Under the pieces are notes generated by a model. That model worked only from the letters and a program-made list of their open reading frames with translations. It was not told where the DNA came from and did not search any database. Positions 33,942 through 46,756 of a stretch of DNA of 64,000 nucleotides are shown in pieces (position 1 is the first letter of the stretch; every line of letters begins with the position of its first letter). The DNA is from Ophioderma brevispina (Eukaryota; Echinodermata; Ophiuroidea; Amphilepidida; Ophiodermatidae), in NCBI GenBank assembly GCA_023653785.1, contig JAMKCH010084887.1:37882-101881 (forward strand). The letters run 5' to 3'. The position numbers and the translations under genes were made by a program.

Positions 33942-36900
33942 AAAAAACTTGCACAATTTCCTTCGTCATCTATTGACTCGTGGTTGTGTCCCGAATTTTC
34001 GAATTCTTTACAAATCAGTGCAAGTCTTCGCTCATAATTGCTGGCCGTCTTCTCTATAAACCTCTTCCTGCTGCTGGCTGCAGCATTTTTCCTTTGCCAG
34101 AGTAAATTCATTCATGCCTTTTGTTTTTCGTGTTTATCGGAAATAGGCTATAATTACTTTCCTTTGTTATAATTTTTTTTTGTCGTCCAACTATAAGAAT
34201 GACTCCAATGAGGACAATAGCCGCCCTCTAGTGTTCTGAGCCATTTTTCCCGGCTGTGTAGTCCTTCTAACAATCTAAAGTACACCAGCTTAATAGCTCA
34301 CAAGCCAATTTAAAGCGTTCTTCTCATCAACCAGGGGAATGCTACTATGCGACGGGTAGTCCCGAGTACTTAACCCGTTCAATAAGTCTGCACTATCCCC
34401 AAACCACAAGTTATGCTTCTAAATCCATTAATCGATAGTACTAACCGGCATTCACACCGACTCGTACCTAATTGCAACCCACGAAAGCACGCAATAGAGA
34501 CACTAATAATGATCCTATTAGCGACAAAACGCCTATTCTACGCACTGGTCTACCGTCCATTGCTTCGCGACGCACTAATTCCAACTTTTTAGAATCGTTA
34601 ACAAGCGCCTCAGTCAAAGTACTATTACTTACGATTCACGTTTTCGCTGACAACCCCAGGTTTTCTATAGGTAGAACGTAAGCTATGTGAGTTTATACCT
34701 TTGTGGGAATGATACGATGTTGTGCTGGTACTTTACTGAATTTGAATGCACATGTCTGCAGAACCCTACTTTTATTTCTCATGGATCCGTTTACATTCAT
34801 AACTATTATTGCATAGGACAACAATATAACCCGGTAGCCTGTAATCCATTTGACCCGTTTCCCTCGCTTACGGTTTCTGACGTTACGAACACAAAGGAAA
34901 CGGTTTACCTAATTGTGAGACGAAAGAAGCTACATGAGTAGATGCGACAAACATTAAAGCTCTATTTGCGATGACATGTCATGTAACGTTTTGATTCGTG
35001 AAAAATGATTTTTGTGTAAAGCTTTAAACGGGAACGAGAATTGTAGTAAAACCGTAATTAGTCTTCTTCGTCCAGAACATCAACATGACCGCTATTATAA
35101 CGTGTATACCATATTTCTCTTCATCCTCTGGACTATTTAGAATTGGAATGGGGCCCTGCAACACAACTGTCCCCATTCTCCATAGCCTTCGAGTTCTACT
35201 GTGTCTGTCCCATCTCCATATATAGAATCCCATCGTCTGGGGAAGACGTTTAAAAGACGTGTATTTCTATAGTTTGAATTGGTGCCGAATCGAATTTTTG
35301 GGCCAACCTCCTGGGAAATGTGGGGAACTTTGTCAAATAAACAAGGTAAAATTAGTACAGTGTAAATTTAAATCAGGCAATTTGGTTTAAATGTACACCA
35401 ATGTATTTATCTCAAACTATAAGGGATTTTAAAAAAGGTATTTTTGTATAGGTTCCGCAGCGTACGGCCCGCTTACTACAACACGTATTGATGGAGGTTT
35501 ATATCTTTGAACACGACTGTTTTCTTCCTTTTTTGTACATTTTTATTTTAAAACAAGCGGTTTTCGAACAACAATATTATTTTAAAAAAAGAGAAAAATA
35601 CCAAATTTTGAATATTTTTGACCATTTGGGTGCATCATGAGTAGTTCCTTTAATTCCAGAAAAAAAATCACAAAAAGAAGACAAAAATAAAAATAATAAA
35701 TAATCAAAAAATCAAAAACGCTAACACATGCGTATTGAATTAACTTGCGCTGCATGTTCTAGATCTAGGGAATCATGTACCACAGCTCCGAGACTCTTCC
35801 GGCTTTTTATATAATGTAGATAAACACACTAAAATAATGCCGGCAGTGTATTTATGCTTCAGGAATCAGGTCAGAGTAACGGTACTACTTTAATCGCTTT
35901 TTTCTCCCTGGACAATCGTTTTAAACACAATTAACTTACCGGATACTTTATTTTCCTTTATAATTGCCTAAAAGAAACAATAGCATCAACAATATTTCAT
36001 ATCACTTTTCCCTGGAGTAGTGGTTGAAAACAATCCAGACAAACAACCGTTTTCCCCCTCGGTATGAGATCTGTCATTACCCATTCAAACGTCAACAACT
36101 GGCCAAGATGAGCTTCCAACAAGTTTTGGCGAAATTATTAAAGTTCGTATCGTGTTTGACACAATGTCTTCAAATATGTTTTAGCAATCATTGAATGTAA
36201 TATATCTAAAACAATATTCCTATCACGTCTTTAAAAGTTGGCGACGATTTCATTTGTCTGGAATGGCTCATGCCTTATCCAGAATTGAACGGTGAAAATC
36301 CAATATCAAACTAAATCGTAATTTAAATATGTTCATGTCTTTTCCAACATAATATTAAAGAAGATGGTGAATGATGGCAAGTGGGCACTTTTTAAATATT
36401 TTATTGCAAATGAGAGATTCCCAATATGGCCACCAATGGTTGTCATTTTTTGAATTTTGACGAAATTTGATGGCGCTCCCTCCTGACCAAAGTGTTCCAC
36501 CTATCAACATAAACGTGGTATGTTAGGATAATTAGCACATTCCTGACATTAAAACTATCTATTGTGTCATCAAACTACACTTTGGTCCACAAATGGGATA
36601 CTCAGCAAAAAAACATTGGCCTAAGGACGCCATTGAGACATCATTGTGTTTGTTTTCGGCTGTACATTATAGGAGCTTATCGGCTTAAATTTCTTCCCGT
36701 GTCCAAAGGAAACCATGGGGGCTTTCGCGAATAGTACGCAAGAAATCACGCTATAGTTGTTCAGACGCTCGTGTATTGAACCTCCAAGTTGGGTCATTGA
36801 CACGAAACTGTTATTATAAGTATCCTAATCCAAACCGCACTTGACTTGTCCGATTTTACCGCAATATCATTTTTGGAATATATTTTTAGCATATGCCATA

Positions 36901-36984
36901 ATTTTGCGATTTGTTGATTTGACAGACACTGAGCCTTGTCATAGTTTCAGGAATGACGAAATGTCCTTGTTATATTAAAGCTAT
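33942..36984. other. No supported gene
   Basis: Three kilobases of AT-rich sequence. A segment near 35445-35530 (TTTATATCTTTGAACACGAC and surroundings) weakly resembles the interior of the MITE at 61126-61478 and may be a remnant; otherwise nothing recognised. Confidence 0.45.
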
Positions 36985-37440
36985 TACAATTCAATTCTTG
37001 TTTCAGAAACGTTTATTAAAACTCTAAATTAAAACAACTCGCAAATATCATCCTCCCCAAAGTAACATAGACATGCATCTGGTGGATGGTTTGTCAAAGT
37101 GAGTTCCGTAACCGGACCCATCTAACAAACTTTTTTTCAGACAAAAAGTGGTGGTCGATGGGTCAGGTTACGGCTCCCCCGTCCCGTACCTCCTGTTCGT
37201 GTCTGCACTGGACACTAGCAACCCGGATGCCCTACTACCACGCGGATAGTGTTTTGACATGGCGGTCACAGATATTCAAAAGACAAAAATTCGACGAGCT
37301 TAAGTGATCCAACCCGCTGAACCTTTCTTCCAAAATGTCCAATACGCCACACTTAGAACAACGCCAAGCACCAGACCTTTATATCAGTTGCAGATAAGGT
37401 CATCACAAATATTATCCATTAAAATATTAAATAAAAATAT
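36985..37440 (+). repeat. 450-bp direct repeat, copy A
   Basis: Aligns with 39800-40250 through CTCGCAAAT, ATCATCCTCCC, ACATGCATCTG, TTTCCGTAA-like, ACTTTTTTTCAGA, GATAGTGTTT, TTCGACGAGCT, CACACTTA, CACCAGAC and ATTAAAATATTAAATAAAAA. The copies differ by many substitutions and indels. No coding capacity; probably a transposon family of unknown type. A shorter related piece is near 38785-38830. Confidence 0.72.
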
Positions 37441-38995
37441 ATGTTTTGATTAATCATAGTTAAAGCGAGTAAACATTACAAACACTACCCCATTTATTTT
37501 ATATTATTATTATAACGAGACGGGATTTGGTTCCTTTTGTAAAGATCAGGTGTGAGTGTAGGAAAGTTAAGGTTCTTATTTACATGTCGAATTTGACAGA
37601 AGGTGGAGAGATTTCGAATTAAAAAAGTCGAATGTATTCAACAGGAAATATTTTTCCTAATTATTTTGTTCTTGATGGTAACTATTTTTTACTATAAAGC
37701 TATTGTGAACTTCTCCGAAAACTTCAAGGAATGAAACAAATAATTTAACGAGTGAAATGTAACCTCTGCCATAACCAAGACTAATCAAAACAATAAAAAT
37801 CAACAAGAAATTCTTGTTTTTCCTTTTTGGGTGTTGATGTAACTTATAATCTCTATCTTCTATTCTTCTTGCGTATTTAGTTTGTTTTTTAAGATATTTA
37901 TCTACTCGCATCAATGGTCATCATTAATATGAAATCCACTTAGACTATAATATTACCCAGCAGCACAGGTTTTCTGTGAAGTTTCAAATTTCTCGCAGAA
38001 TCTTCATCTTCATCATGAATGACCGTTAGCATGCTCTGTTCTTGTGGTCGCAAGAAGAAATTGTTAGCACAACACTCCAAAAGAACCTGAAATTAGGCTG
38101 AAAGCAAAATGTGCTCAGGTGTGTTTTTTTTTTTCGAGGACATGTTTATATAGGCTTCAGCAGAAATGATATTCTATTCCGGCCGCCAAGAATCAGCATG
38201 CGGTTGTAGTAAGATGAGGTAAAATCACCGTATTAATGAGATATACACGGGTTTTTCGGTTCTTTTTGGAGAGGGGAGTTTTGTAAAAGTTCCCAAATAT
38301 TAACTGGTCCAATTCTTAGAATAGTACAAAAAGTACCTAACAACAGTCAAATGGCCCCATTAATATTGTTTTTTTTGTCAGACACAAACGCCACAATGAA
38401 AATAAACAAGTGTCGCATGCTTTATTTGATATAAAGATCGCTGGATATAATAAGTATATACATTGTATTATCAAGAATGAAAAAATATTATCGAGTGTTC
38501 CGATTATAAGACCTGCCCCAATTAAATCGAACGTTTATTCTGACGTTATCTTATAATAACGCCTTTTTATCATTATAATCAAAGGTTTTCATCATCAACA
38601 ATCATTATTATTGGAGAGAGAGAGCAAACGAGACTTCCGTTTAAATATTTACCCATGTTATTATTGACATCATAATATATGGAACATTTGCAATTTGTCT
38701 TCAGTGGCACATGGCACATTTTATCAACGAAATGATGTGGAAAATGCTATTACTTTTGCCTCTCAAATGATGTCTAGACGGGAGTGTCCGTAACTACCCA
38801 TCTGACGCACTTTTTTCGTGACACACTTATGGTTTCGGAAACCCTTTACGGAATAACCTTGGCATTCTATTCTTTCCGTGAAGGGATTCCGAGTGTGTCC
38901 AGATCAAAAAAGTCTGTCAGTTGGTACAGGTTACGGAAGCTCTCGTCTAGGACCTTTTTAGGCTAACATTGGTTTTACCGGAACTTCAATAAACA
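37441..38995. other. No supported gene
   Basis: AT-rich; apart from the short piece near 38785-38830 that resembles the adjacent 450-bp repeat, nothing is recognised. The 85-codon minus frame at 37657-37914 has no domain I can name. Confidence 0.45.
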
Positions 38996-38999
38996 AATG

Positions 39000-39290
39000 G
39001 ATCTATTGCATGATACACAGGCTCGCTCATTCTTGCTATGAAGGCACAAAGATCACCGACCGATCAAACGGTGTTTTCTTGTTTTTAAAACGCCATTAAC
39101 CCTTCGTCGGCTGATAAAACCAGCCTTGAGGTGTTTTATTATAAAATTGTTCTGTTACCACAAGGGCACTGATTTTGGGCTCCCTCATTTCGATGGGGGT
39201 TTAATGTATATAAATGCATTACAACCATGCAAAATATCCATTTTGAAAAACCGAAAGAGGGCACAATTTTCCAAGTGTGCCAGTGTCCCT
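39000..39290 (+). mobile_element. GGCACATTT-family TTAA MITE, 3' part only
   Basis: The right half of the family is present: CTCATTC-TTGCTATGA, CATTAACCCTTCGTCGGCTG, TTATAAAATTGTTCTGTT, TACAACCATGCAAAATATCC and the terminus AAGTGTGCCAGTGTCCCT followed by TTAA (39291-39294). The left part is missing or unrecognisable. The central palindrome position holds AAAACCAGCCTTGAGGTGTTTT-like sequence. Confidence 0.72.
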
Positions 39291-39799
39291 TTAATGACAC
39301 ATGGTATACACATCTACGGGCCTTTCTGCGCTGGAAAGATAGAAGTAAACGTCCTTTTGTACTGAGTCATTCTTTGATTCGATTCAATTAATTCAGACAA
39401 TGCCTGGATAGCGAAGCCAATTAGAGGTAAAGCTTATTACGTTTATTATTCTGTGTTTAAGGTAATCTGGATCATTTTAAATCAAAAATCCCGTTACGCA
39501 TCTGACCCAACAGTCATTAATCAGTCGTATTATGACCGAAAGTCTAATATTTACATCTTTCGGTGCATTCCCCATTTTTTCTCCTCTTGTGCAATCTACC
39601 TTGTTGTAAATAACAGTGCATGATCATTTTTTTGAACAAACAACACTAGGGTGAATTCCCCTGTCTCTTTTTACTAGTAAACATACTTTTCCCGTGAGAA
39701 TCTCTTCCAAGTAAAATTGGAGTCAAAATAATCATATTTTATCACAAAATAGAGCTAATATAACAAAAAACCAAATTAGAACAAATTCTCTACCCCCTT

Positions 39800-40250
39800 G
39801 TAATGCGGGCCTAAATGTCCCTTGTTATATTAGACCCGCGTTTTGTATAAACTCGAAATTAAAACACTCGCAAATAATCATCCTCCCACCAAATTAACCA
39901 AACACAAGACATGCATCTGTGGATTGTTTTCAAATGGGAGTTTCCGTAAAATGACCCATTCTGACAACACTTTTTTCAGAAAAAAGAGATGTGTGTTCAG
40001 ATTGGTTGCAGAGCTAACGGAACTGAACCTCCATGTCTAAGCGCCATCGTGAACAGGGATAGTGTTTACATGGAGGTCAACATATAGTGCTAAAGACAAC
40101 TTTTCGACGAGCTAAGTATCAAACCCCAAACCTGCCTTCCAAAATTGTACAATAAGCCACACTTAAGAAACGCAAATCACCAGACTTTAGATCCAATATG
40201 CAATAGGTGAAATCAAAATAATTAATAACATTAAAATATTAAATAAAAAA
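39800..40250 (+). repeat. 450-bp direct repeat, copy B
   Basis: Second copy of the repeat at 36985-37440, 2.8 kb downstream in the same orientation. Confidence 0.72.
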
Positions 40251-41867
40251 TTCACTCTTGTAAACGGCGGTGTTACACTTACTAGAAATATAGTGTCCCC
40301 TATGTTTTATCATAACATTGAGAGCATCCGATTAAAGAATTGTCGTGGCAATATAATGTATATAGGTTGAAACACGTTTGGCACTTTTACCCAACACTTT
40401 GGATTGTCACAGCAGCAGCAATGTTGTGGGCAGGACTCCGGATTTTTTTTTGGGTGTTCCCCCGGCTTATATTTACCCTGTATTTATCGGGTCTACTTTT
40501 TTGATTATGTGGGGAATATCCTTATACTATCACCAAAGCAGAGAAAGTAGAAAGATCCTCAAAGTCACCATCGGGTGATCTCTCTAGATAGCCTTATTGA
40601 AATGCTTTAGTTAAATGAAGTCTTAGGGTTGACTTCAAAACTCCACCGTATGATTATTCATAATAATATAAATCCGTTCAAACCTGACAGGACCGTCCAC
40701 ACCAATGGTTAAGTTGTGAAGCCTTACCTTTAAGTGTATATGACTATTGGGATTAATATCAATGCCTCCATATTCATTTATACAACATTCAACCCAGAAC
40801 ACCATTGTTTTTGTGCTCTTCATTTTCGAGACAACACATTATCGGTCAATGTAAAAGTAACATGGCGTAACAGCTGATAAGACTTTGAAGTCACATATTG
40901 TTATCATCTTTTAACTGTTAGGTTGTTTTCGGCGCGTTACGTCCGGCTATGAAAACGCTATAAAAATTGGTTGAGAATTCATCGAATCCGAGAAAACTTT
41001 AACGTAATAATGCATAAAACGTGTACACAGAACTGCTCGGTTTGTGTTGTGCACATTTGTGAAACTATTTTGGGTCGTTCTGTCCCCCTTTGTAGCAGAC
41101 TCAAGCATTGCTATCTTCTTGCTTAATCCACACGTCTTTGGTAAGGCTTGTGGTTGTGGTCAGTGGATTTATTCAGCTGATAAGCTGATGCGGGGCCCAG
41201 CAGTACTTCCATGATCCGAACGCTCTACCATAGGCCCGTTGCCTAGTTGTTCATCTCGTCATGTATTAAATAAAAGGGACTAATAATGGCATGAACAAAA
41301 TTGACATAATGAAAAGGATGTCCTTAATGCCAAATACACTTTCATTTTCCACTTTCCCTAGTTTGAAAACAATTTGGATGTTTACATTCTGTAAAAAAAA
41401 TAAAAAACACGAGGATTCGGGGGGGGGGGGTGGCAGATTTGTTGCAATTTCTTTTCTGGAACAGAAAGGCAAGGTTTACATCACTTTCCTGACAAATTTA
41501 CATGCTACTCTAGCATGTTTTGCGACACAATTCCAAAGCACTCAGACCGGGATTCAGGTATTGTATTTTAGGCTTGTATTAAGATATTGATCTGGCAAGT
41601 GAAAAGGTGGATTAGCCGGTATTAGCACATAGACATAAGCAATGGTCTGTGAGACTGATGACAACATGCTTTTTAAGTTTTGGATAAATGCGTGGCATCA
41701 CTTCTGCATCCTTGTTCCAGAAATTGCCACAACTGCATCTCTCCCCGAACCCTTCCTGTTTTTACTGTGTTTTTAACAGATGTAAACACCAAATTTGTTT
41801 TCAACTCGGGAAGTGATTTCAGTAGGGTCCCTTTTCATTTTCATGTTTTTTTCATGCCTTAGTCCCT
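40251..41867. other. No supported gene
   Basis: AT-rich, with a G-run at 41419-41430. No domain or repeat partner recognised. Confidence 0.45.
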
Positions 41868-41871
41868 TTAA

Positions 41872-42238
41872 AGGTGCAACTGAAGAGAGATTTTTGAGGC
41901 ACGCAAATATTGTGTCATAATGTAATTTCATATAACAAGACAACTCAATCGATTTCTACCGTGTACTTGGCTACGAATGCTGTGTGGCGAAAGTGGAGGA
42001 AAACGTGATTCAGATGGAAATATCTTATATTTTCAATAAGAAAACATAGGCTGATTTTATATTTGCTCCTATACGAAATAGAAATTTTTTCAAATTTTTT
42101 GTACCAAAAGAAACAATTCTCAGTTAATCCTTCAGATGGGGTTATTTTTGATGGAAAAGCTTAGCATTCAGGGCAAAAATCAGTAACTTTCAATTTTGTA
42201 GGGACACCTGGAGCCAATTGTGAAATCGCTCGGCACCT
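41872..42238. mobile_element. Possible TTAA MITE with short AGGTGC ends
   Basis: TTAA at 41868-41871 and 42239-42242 bracket a 367-bp sequence that starts AGGTGCAACTG and ends CTCGGCACCT. The inverted match is only about 6-7 bp, so the call rests mainly on the TTAA context and on size. No second copy was found in the window. Confidence 0.38.
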
Positions 42239-42242
42239 TTAA

Positions 42243-44530
42243 CAAATGTTCGTTGCTTTTGTACATTTTCCCCCGTTCTAACAGCTCAGCAGGAAACAAA
42301 AAACCGTTCAGATACATTGTCCTATGAAATAAACTTAATATTGCCGTGTGTGTGTTATGTACTGATGCAATTTTCCACAGATTTGTCAGTGATAATTGCA
42401 TGTCTTCACTTTTATTTAGTTTACATCGTTAAATATACATTTCTATTCTCTGCTTATTGTTCGCATTATATACTCCGATCGCCGTTAGGCTATATGTGGG
42501 GATTATCGCGTAATCCAAATGCATTTGATGAAAAAGATTCCCAACGAAAACGTTTGCGCATTTGATCTGAGTTTTAACGCATAGCTTTTTCCTATTTGCT
42601 TTCGGATTTTAATAACAGAGCTGATATATTCAAGTCTTAAGAATTACGTCGACTTTACCTATAGTTTAATTAGGAATTTTACATATTTACCAATATTATA
42701 TGAAGTTATAAGATTTGATTTATGTTATGTATTTTGTCTTCTGTTGAAAGAGGACAAATAAAAGTTTAACGTAGGATGCTCTTGTAAATATTGTTCCATA
42801 CTGTGGTTTCCCTAAATCTGTATAGTGAAGGGGCAGAAGAAAATCAAAACAGGTTTAAAACTCTAATGATAATTTTAGCCCTACAACAAAACAAAAACAA
42901 AAAAAAAAGGCGTTTGAAACTGGCTGCGACTCAACGTGCAAACCGTAAAATAACTGGGGCGTAAAAATACAAAAACAATTGCAGGGAACGTAAAATACCA
43001 CACACAAAAGCCTTACAACAAGCAAAAAATACAATTTCGAAAAATCAAGACGATTTGCACATCTTAAAAATTTACATTAGTCTCTTAACTTTGGAAATAT
43101 TTAAACAATGAAAAGGCCGAGTCTCTCGAGTTCAAAAGCTATACATCAAATATATTGTTTCTTAGGTGACTTCATTCTATATTCATTCACACGGATACCT
43201 TGCCAGAAGCACAAAATATATAAATATCAAAGGCGATTCAAACCATTACAAGTTACTAGTAATTTATATAAATATTAGCAAAACATCAGCAGCCCCATTG
43301 CTGGAATCAGGAGATTCACAGACCTTATATGTAGAGCTATGAAATTGTGCTTAAAAATCACAGTGCATTCGATAATGCTGGTCTGAAAAAGAGCGTATCC
43401 TCGCCTTGAAAAGATTTTCACACGTAAACTTTTTAAAAGATGGCATGCAGTCAACACTGTAAAATCATGGGTGGATTATGATAGACTTTAAAAGCGTGAA
43501 GTTTCTAACTTAGATCCTAGACTTGACCTAGAGATTTACTCGTACAACAAAAACTCAATCGCGATAGTATAGGTGATCAATAATCTTAGTAATTGACAGT
43601 ATCGGTATCTGGCAGAGGATCCTATTTCGAATTGCGTATTACCTATTTTACGAACTCAGTGGGCGCCACTTAAGAAAGAGCGTTCGCGATATAATTTAGT
43701 TTAGTGGATGAAGAACACCGAAGTAGTAAATGCATGGTCAATGGGAATGCTGTCCTACCCTCCTCAGATTTGATTCGACGTCCATATCAACGTTTTCGAC
43801 GAATCTTGCGTTTATATCATTCCGGGACCACTGAATTGTTGCTGTTTTAAAGTGATGGTGAATCTTTTTTATTAATTTGAGCTAGGGGTCCGTTCTCAAA
43901 CTTGTAAGGGTATACTTAACTCATGCAATGTCCTACATAATGGACTTCTTTTACTAGTTGCACAGTGTTTTGGATAAATTGTTCGACTCAGGGATGATAT
44001 AATATTTTCGATAGAGCTTCGCGAACGTACCACGGGTGATTAAATGGCTTTGCAGCGTGGTGAATCTTGAACTTACATATCAGACTTCATATATCGTGGC
44101 CTAAATATGTTCGTACATAAGTAAATATGAATTTAAAATTCGACTAGCTGGTTCAAACCAAAAGGTAAAATAGCGGGATTTTTTTTTGGAGGGGGGCGGT
44201 CAGGATTCCCATTGAAGGCTACATAAATGTGAACCAGAGCGAAGCGCACGAAGTGGTCTATATATATCGTAGTGGGTAAATGTGCAGTCCCCAAGATGCA
44301 TTTGTAATTCAGAGATAAGATTTGTATATAGCAGCTAATACAATTCTTGCATAACATAAGAGTTCTTGAAGAATTTGTAGCTTGGAGCGGGTAAGTGCGA
44401 ATAGCATTGTGGTGTGGCACAGTTAGAAAAGTCGTTAGAATCTTGTTATTTAACAGCTCGGTAAAACATTGAAGGTGACTCGTAATGAAAGCATGAGTTG
44501 ATTTCCTGTACGTATGTTTCAGGCCACAAC
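42243..44530. other. No supported gene
   Basis: AT-rich sequence left of the transposase locus. No domain, repeat or RNA gene recognised. Confidence 0.45.
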
Positions 44531-44534
44531 TTAA

Positions 44535-44723
44535 AGAGACACTGGCACATTTGAAGAATAGTGCGCCCTCAAGATTGTTCAAAATCATGGTTGTAAAACT
44601 TTTATATACATTAGCCCTCACCTGAAATGACTAAGACCAAATCAGCGTCCTTATGGGTAAACAGAACGATTTTATAATTAATGTCGCCAGCGACATTAAT
44701 TCAGTAGACGACGGAAATGGCGT
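44535..44723 (-). mobile_element. Transposon end homologous to the GGCACATTT MITE family
   Basis: TTAA at 44531-44534, then AGAGACACTGGCACATTTG. About 190 bp match, inverted, the right end of the MITE at 52121-53550 with few differences, including the central palindrome (here TGTCGCCAGCGACA), ATAAAATCGTTCTGTTTACC, GGACGCTGATTTGG and TATATAAAAG. Homology stops at 44723 within a short duplicated ATCCATTAT, and transposase-like coding sequence begins immediately. This is therefore one terminus of the larger element described next. Confidence 0.85.
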
Positions 44724-46190
44724 ATAATGGATGGCATAATGGATGCGCTTGTCCAGGTAAATTAAAGCAGTATTATTACAACTTTCTATATATCCCGTAT
44801 CACGAGCAAGTACATAGTCCTTGGCATATTTATACACTGTATGAGAATGTATAAAGTCTGTCAAGAGAGTAATTCCCAATGGATCTTTCAGTACAATTAA
44901 ACTTGGAATATATTGTGATCCTTGGCAACGGGAATCATCCGGACACTTTGTGTGAATATTTCGGAAGTGAGTTATACAACTGTCTAAATTTTGCCTCAGC
45001 TTTTCTTCACCTCCCTCAGCATTTTCCATTGCCCAGTAAAAGTGAGTTTTTAATGGTGCTCCTTTATCGGCCAATTCTGAACACCATGTCTTGCCTTCAT
45101 TTTTTTAGCACCAGTGCCAATTTTTTTCACAGCAGCTGGGATACCTTTGGTTGCATGCCACCTGTCATTAGAGTTTAATTTTAGTGCCATCTCGCGATGG
45201 TATTTTGTTGTTTATTGTTTGGTTTCGATCATATGCTTGATCAATCACTTTGATTCCTGCTTCATCAAACTCTTCAAACATTTGGTCGAAACCAACAGCC
45301 TCATGTCTTTGAGAGCAAGGATCATTGTTTTTGTGATATGTTGCATATTGACTATCTTGTGGGTGCGTTGACCAAGTGCAACATGGTCAGTATCGTAAGA
45401 GTTTTTTTCTGCAGCTGTGCCGAGCGTCAGTTATGGAAATGCCATCTTCACCATTCTCCCTTGCTTTTATAAGCTCTTCACTTCTTGCTTCTGATATTGA
45501 CTCCTTTACTAACTGATGGACAGCAGGCGAAAATGTCAACATCATGTCAGATCTCTTCTGCTCTCCAATAGTTCCAATTCCGCTGAAACTACAAAGTTTC
45601 TCGTATTGTATCTCAAGCATTCCACTGCATAAATACCCCATTATGAGCTTCAAATTGGCAGTATATCTAAAAAGATGCGGTGACCATTACAACACTCAAA
45701 CAGAATACATGCAACATGCCCAATTCTTCTGTCCTCTGTCAGTGTCAATTGATGATAACACAACTTGCTATGTTCCTCAATACATCCAACAAACTTGTCA
45801 AGTTGTTTGACTTCAGTGATGAACATGACATCAGATAATTCCTGTTGTGTCATGTTATCACAACATGCAGTAGGCTGGTGGTCTGCTGGGGGGACTGCTG
45901 TTTGCAGGTACATGTCAAGAAGAGATTCAATAAACTCTGTGTTCGATGACTTGTTGGAGTTCAGTGAAAACAATGCAGATGCTCTGTTCATCTCTTCCTC
46001 AAATGTCAACTTTTCTGCTTCTGACTGAAACGTGAGTTGTAAAGTTGTCCTTACTCGCTTGAAAATGTACTCCTTGATTGTGCCATCACGTTTCTTCGAT
46101 TTACGAGCAAAGGGTGTATTAGTAATGTCAAGTAGACCATCCATTGCAAGCAGAAGAATGATGCTGATAGTAGTTTTGAAATGCACTGTG
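44631..46190 (-). pseudogene. DDE-transposase-like gene with frameshifts
   Basis: Four frames read in order along the minus strand: 46186-45650 (basic N-terminal region, with ARKSKKRDGTIKEYIFKR), 45653-45387 (LCSGML, FSGIGTIG, then ITDARHSCRKK), 45380-45090 (DRNQTINNKIPSRDGTK, RWHATKGIPAAVKKIGTG) and 45074-44631 (THFYWAMENA, DYVLARDTGYIESCNN). Candidate catalytic residues are D at 45426-45428, D at 45228-45230 and E at 44784-44786. An HFRNIHTKC...SRC pattern just before the E region suggests a zinc-binding insert. Such DDE enzymes cut and paste transposons in the nucleus. At least three frameshifts make this copy inactive unless they are sequencing errors. The C-terminus after LDKRIHY is replaced by translated MITE-end sequence. 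Family: Kolobok-like is plausible from the TTAA flank; not proven. Confidence 0.72.
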
Positions 46191-46756
46191 AATGATATCT
46201 GATGGAATTGTGCTAGGCAGTTGAAGAACAGATTTGAATTTAGAGGGGAATGTGGACTGATCCATTATGAAAGTATGGAGTGGTAAGCAGCAGTGTTATT
46301 TTATATAAACATGTTCATGCTCAAGTTCAAAGTATAATAATAACACACTGTATCTCATTGGTAAAAACTCATGCCTTTCAATTAGTTTTAATTATTTATG
46401 TTTAGTATTTATTTGTTATGTCATGAGGGTTGAGGTAGCACACCCCTACATCTAATGGAATGGCCTAGAGAATAACAACTGGGTGTCATGATTATGAGAC
46501 CCTGAATTTTTCCCAGCTCCCTTGCATCACTGGGCAATAAAAATCAGTCACAGCATGATTGCATAATTGGTGTATTTTGCATAGCTGTGTGTACATGTAT
46601 GTTCAATTCATTTAAAACTTCATCAGAAACAGATGCGTTTCTTTCTGCACCTTCTTTACTGTGTTATAGAAAACTAGGCAGTCTGTGCTTTGATTTTTTC
46701 AAAGTGGACAAAACACATAATATTGAGTAGGTCTACTGATACTGTGTACTGCAAAT
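46191..46756. promoter_or_regulatory. Intergenic region between divergent transposon genes
   Basis: AT-rich 566 bp separating the start of the transposase frame (minus) from the ATG at 46757 (plus). Two divergent genes would have to share this interval as promoter. TATA-like words occur (TTTATATAAACAT near 46300, ATTATTTATG near 46390) but none can be tied to a start site. Confidence 0.35.

Noticed and set aside
35445..35700. Third copy of the CACTATC MITE
   Set aside because: Only a short interior stretch (ATCTTTGAACACGACTGTTTTC) is similar; neither terminus nor TTAA flanks could be found.
44133..44621. 162-codon minus-strand frame beside the transposase
   Set aside because: Its first part is translated MITE terminus and the rest has no protein-like features; it crosses the transposon border.
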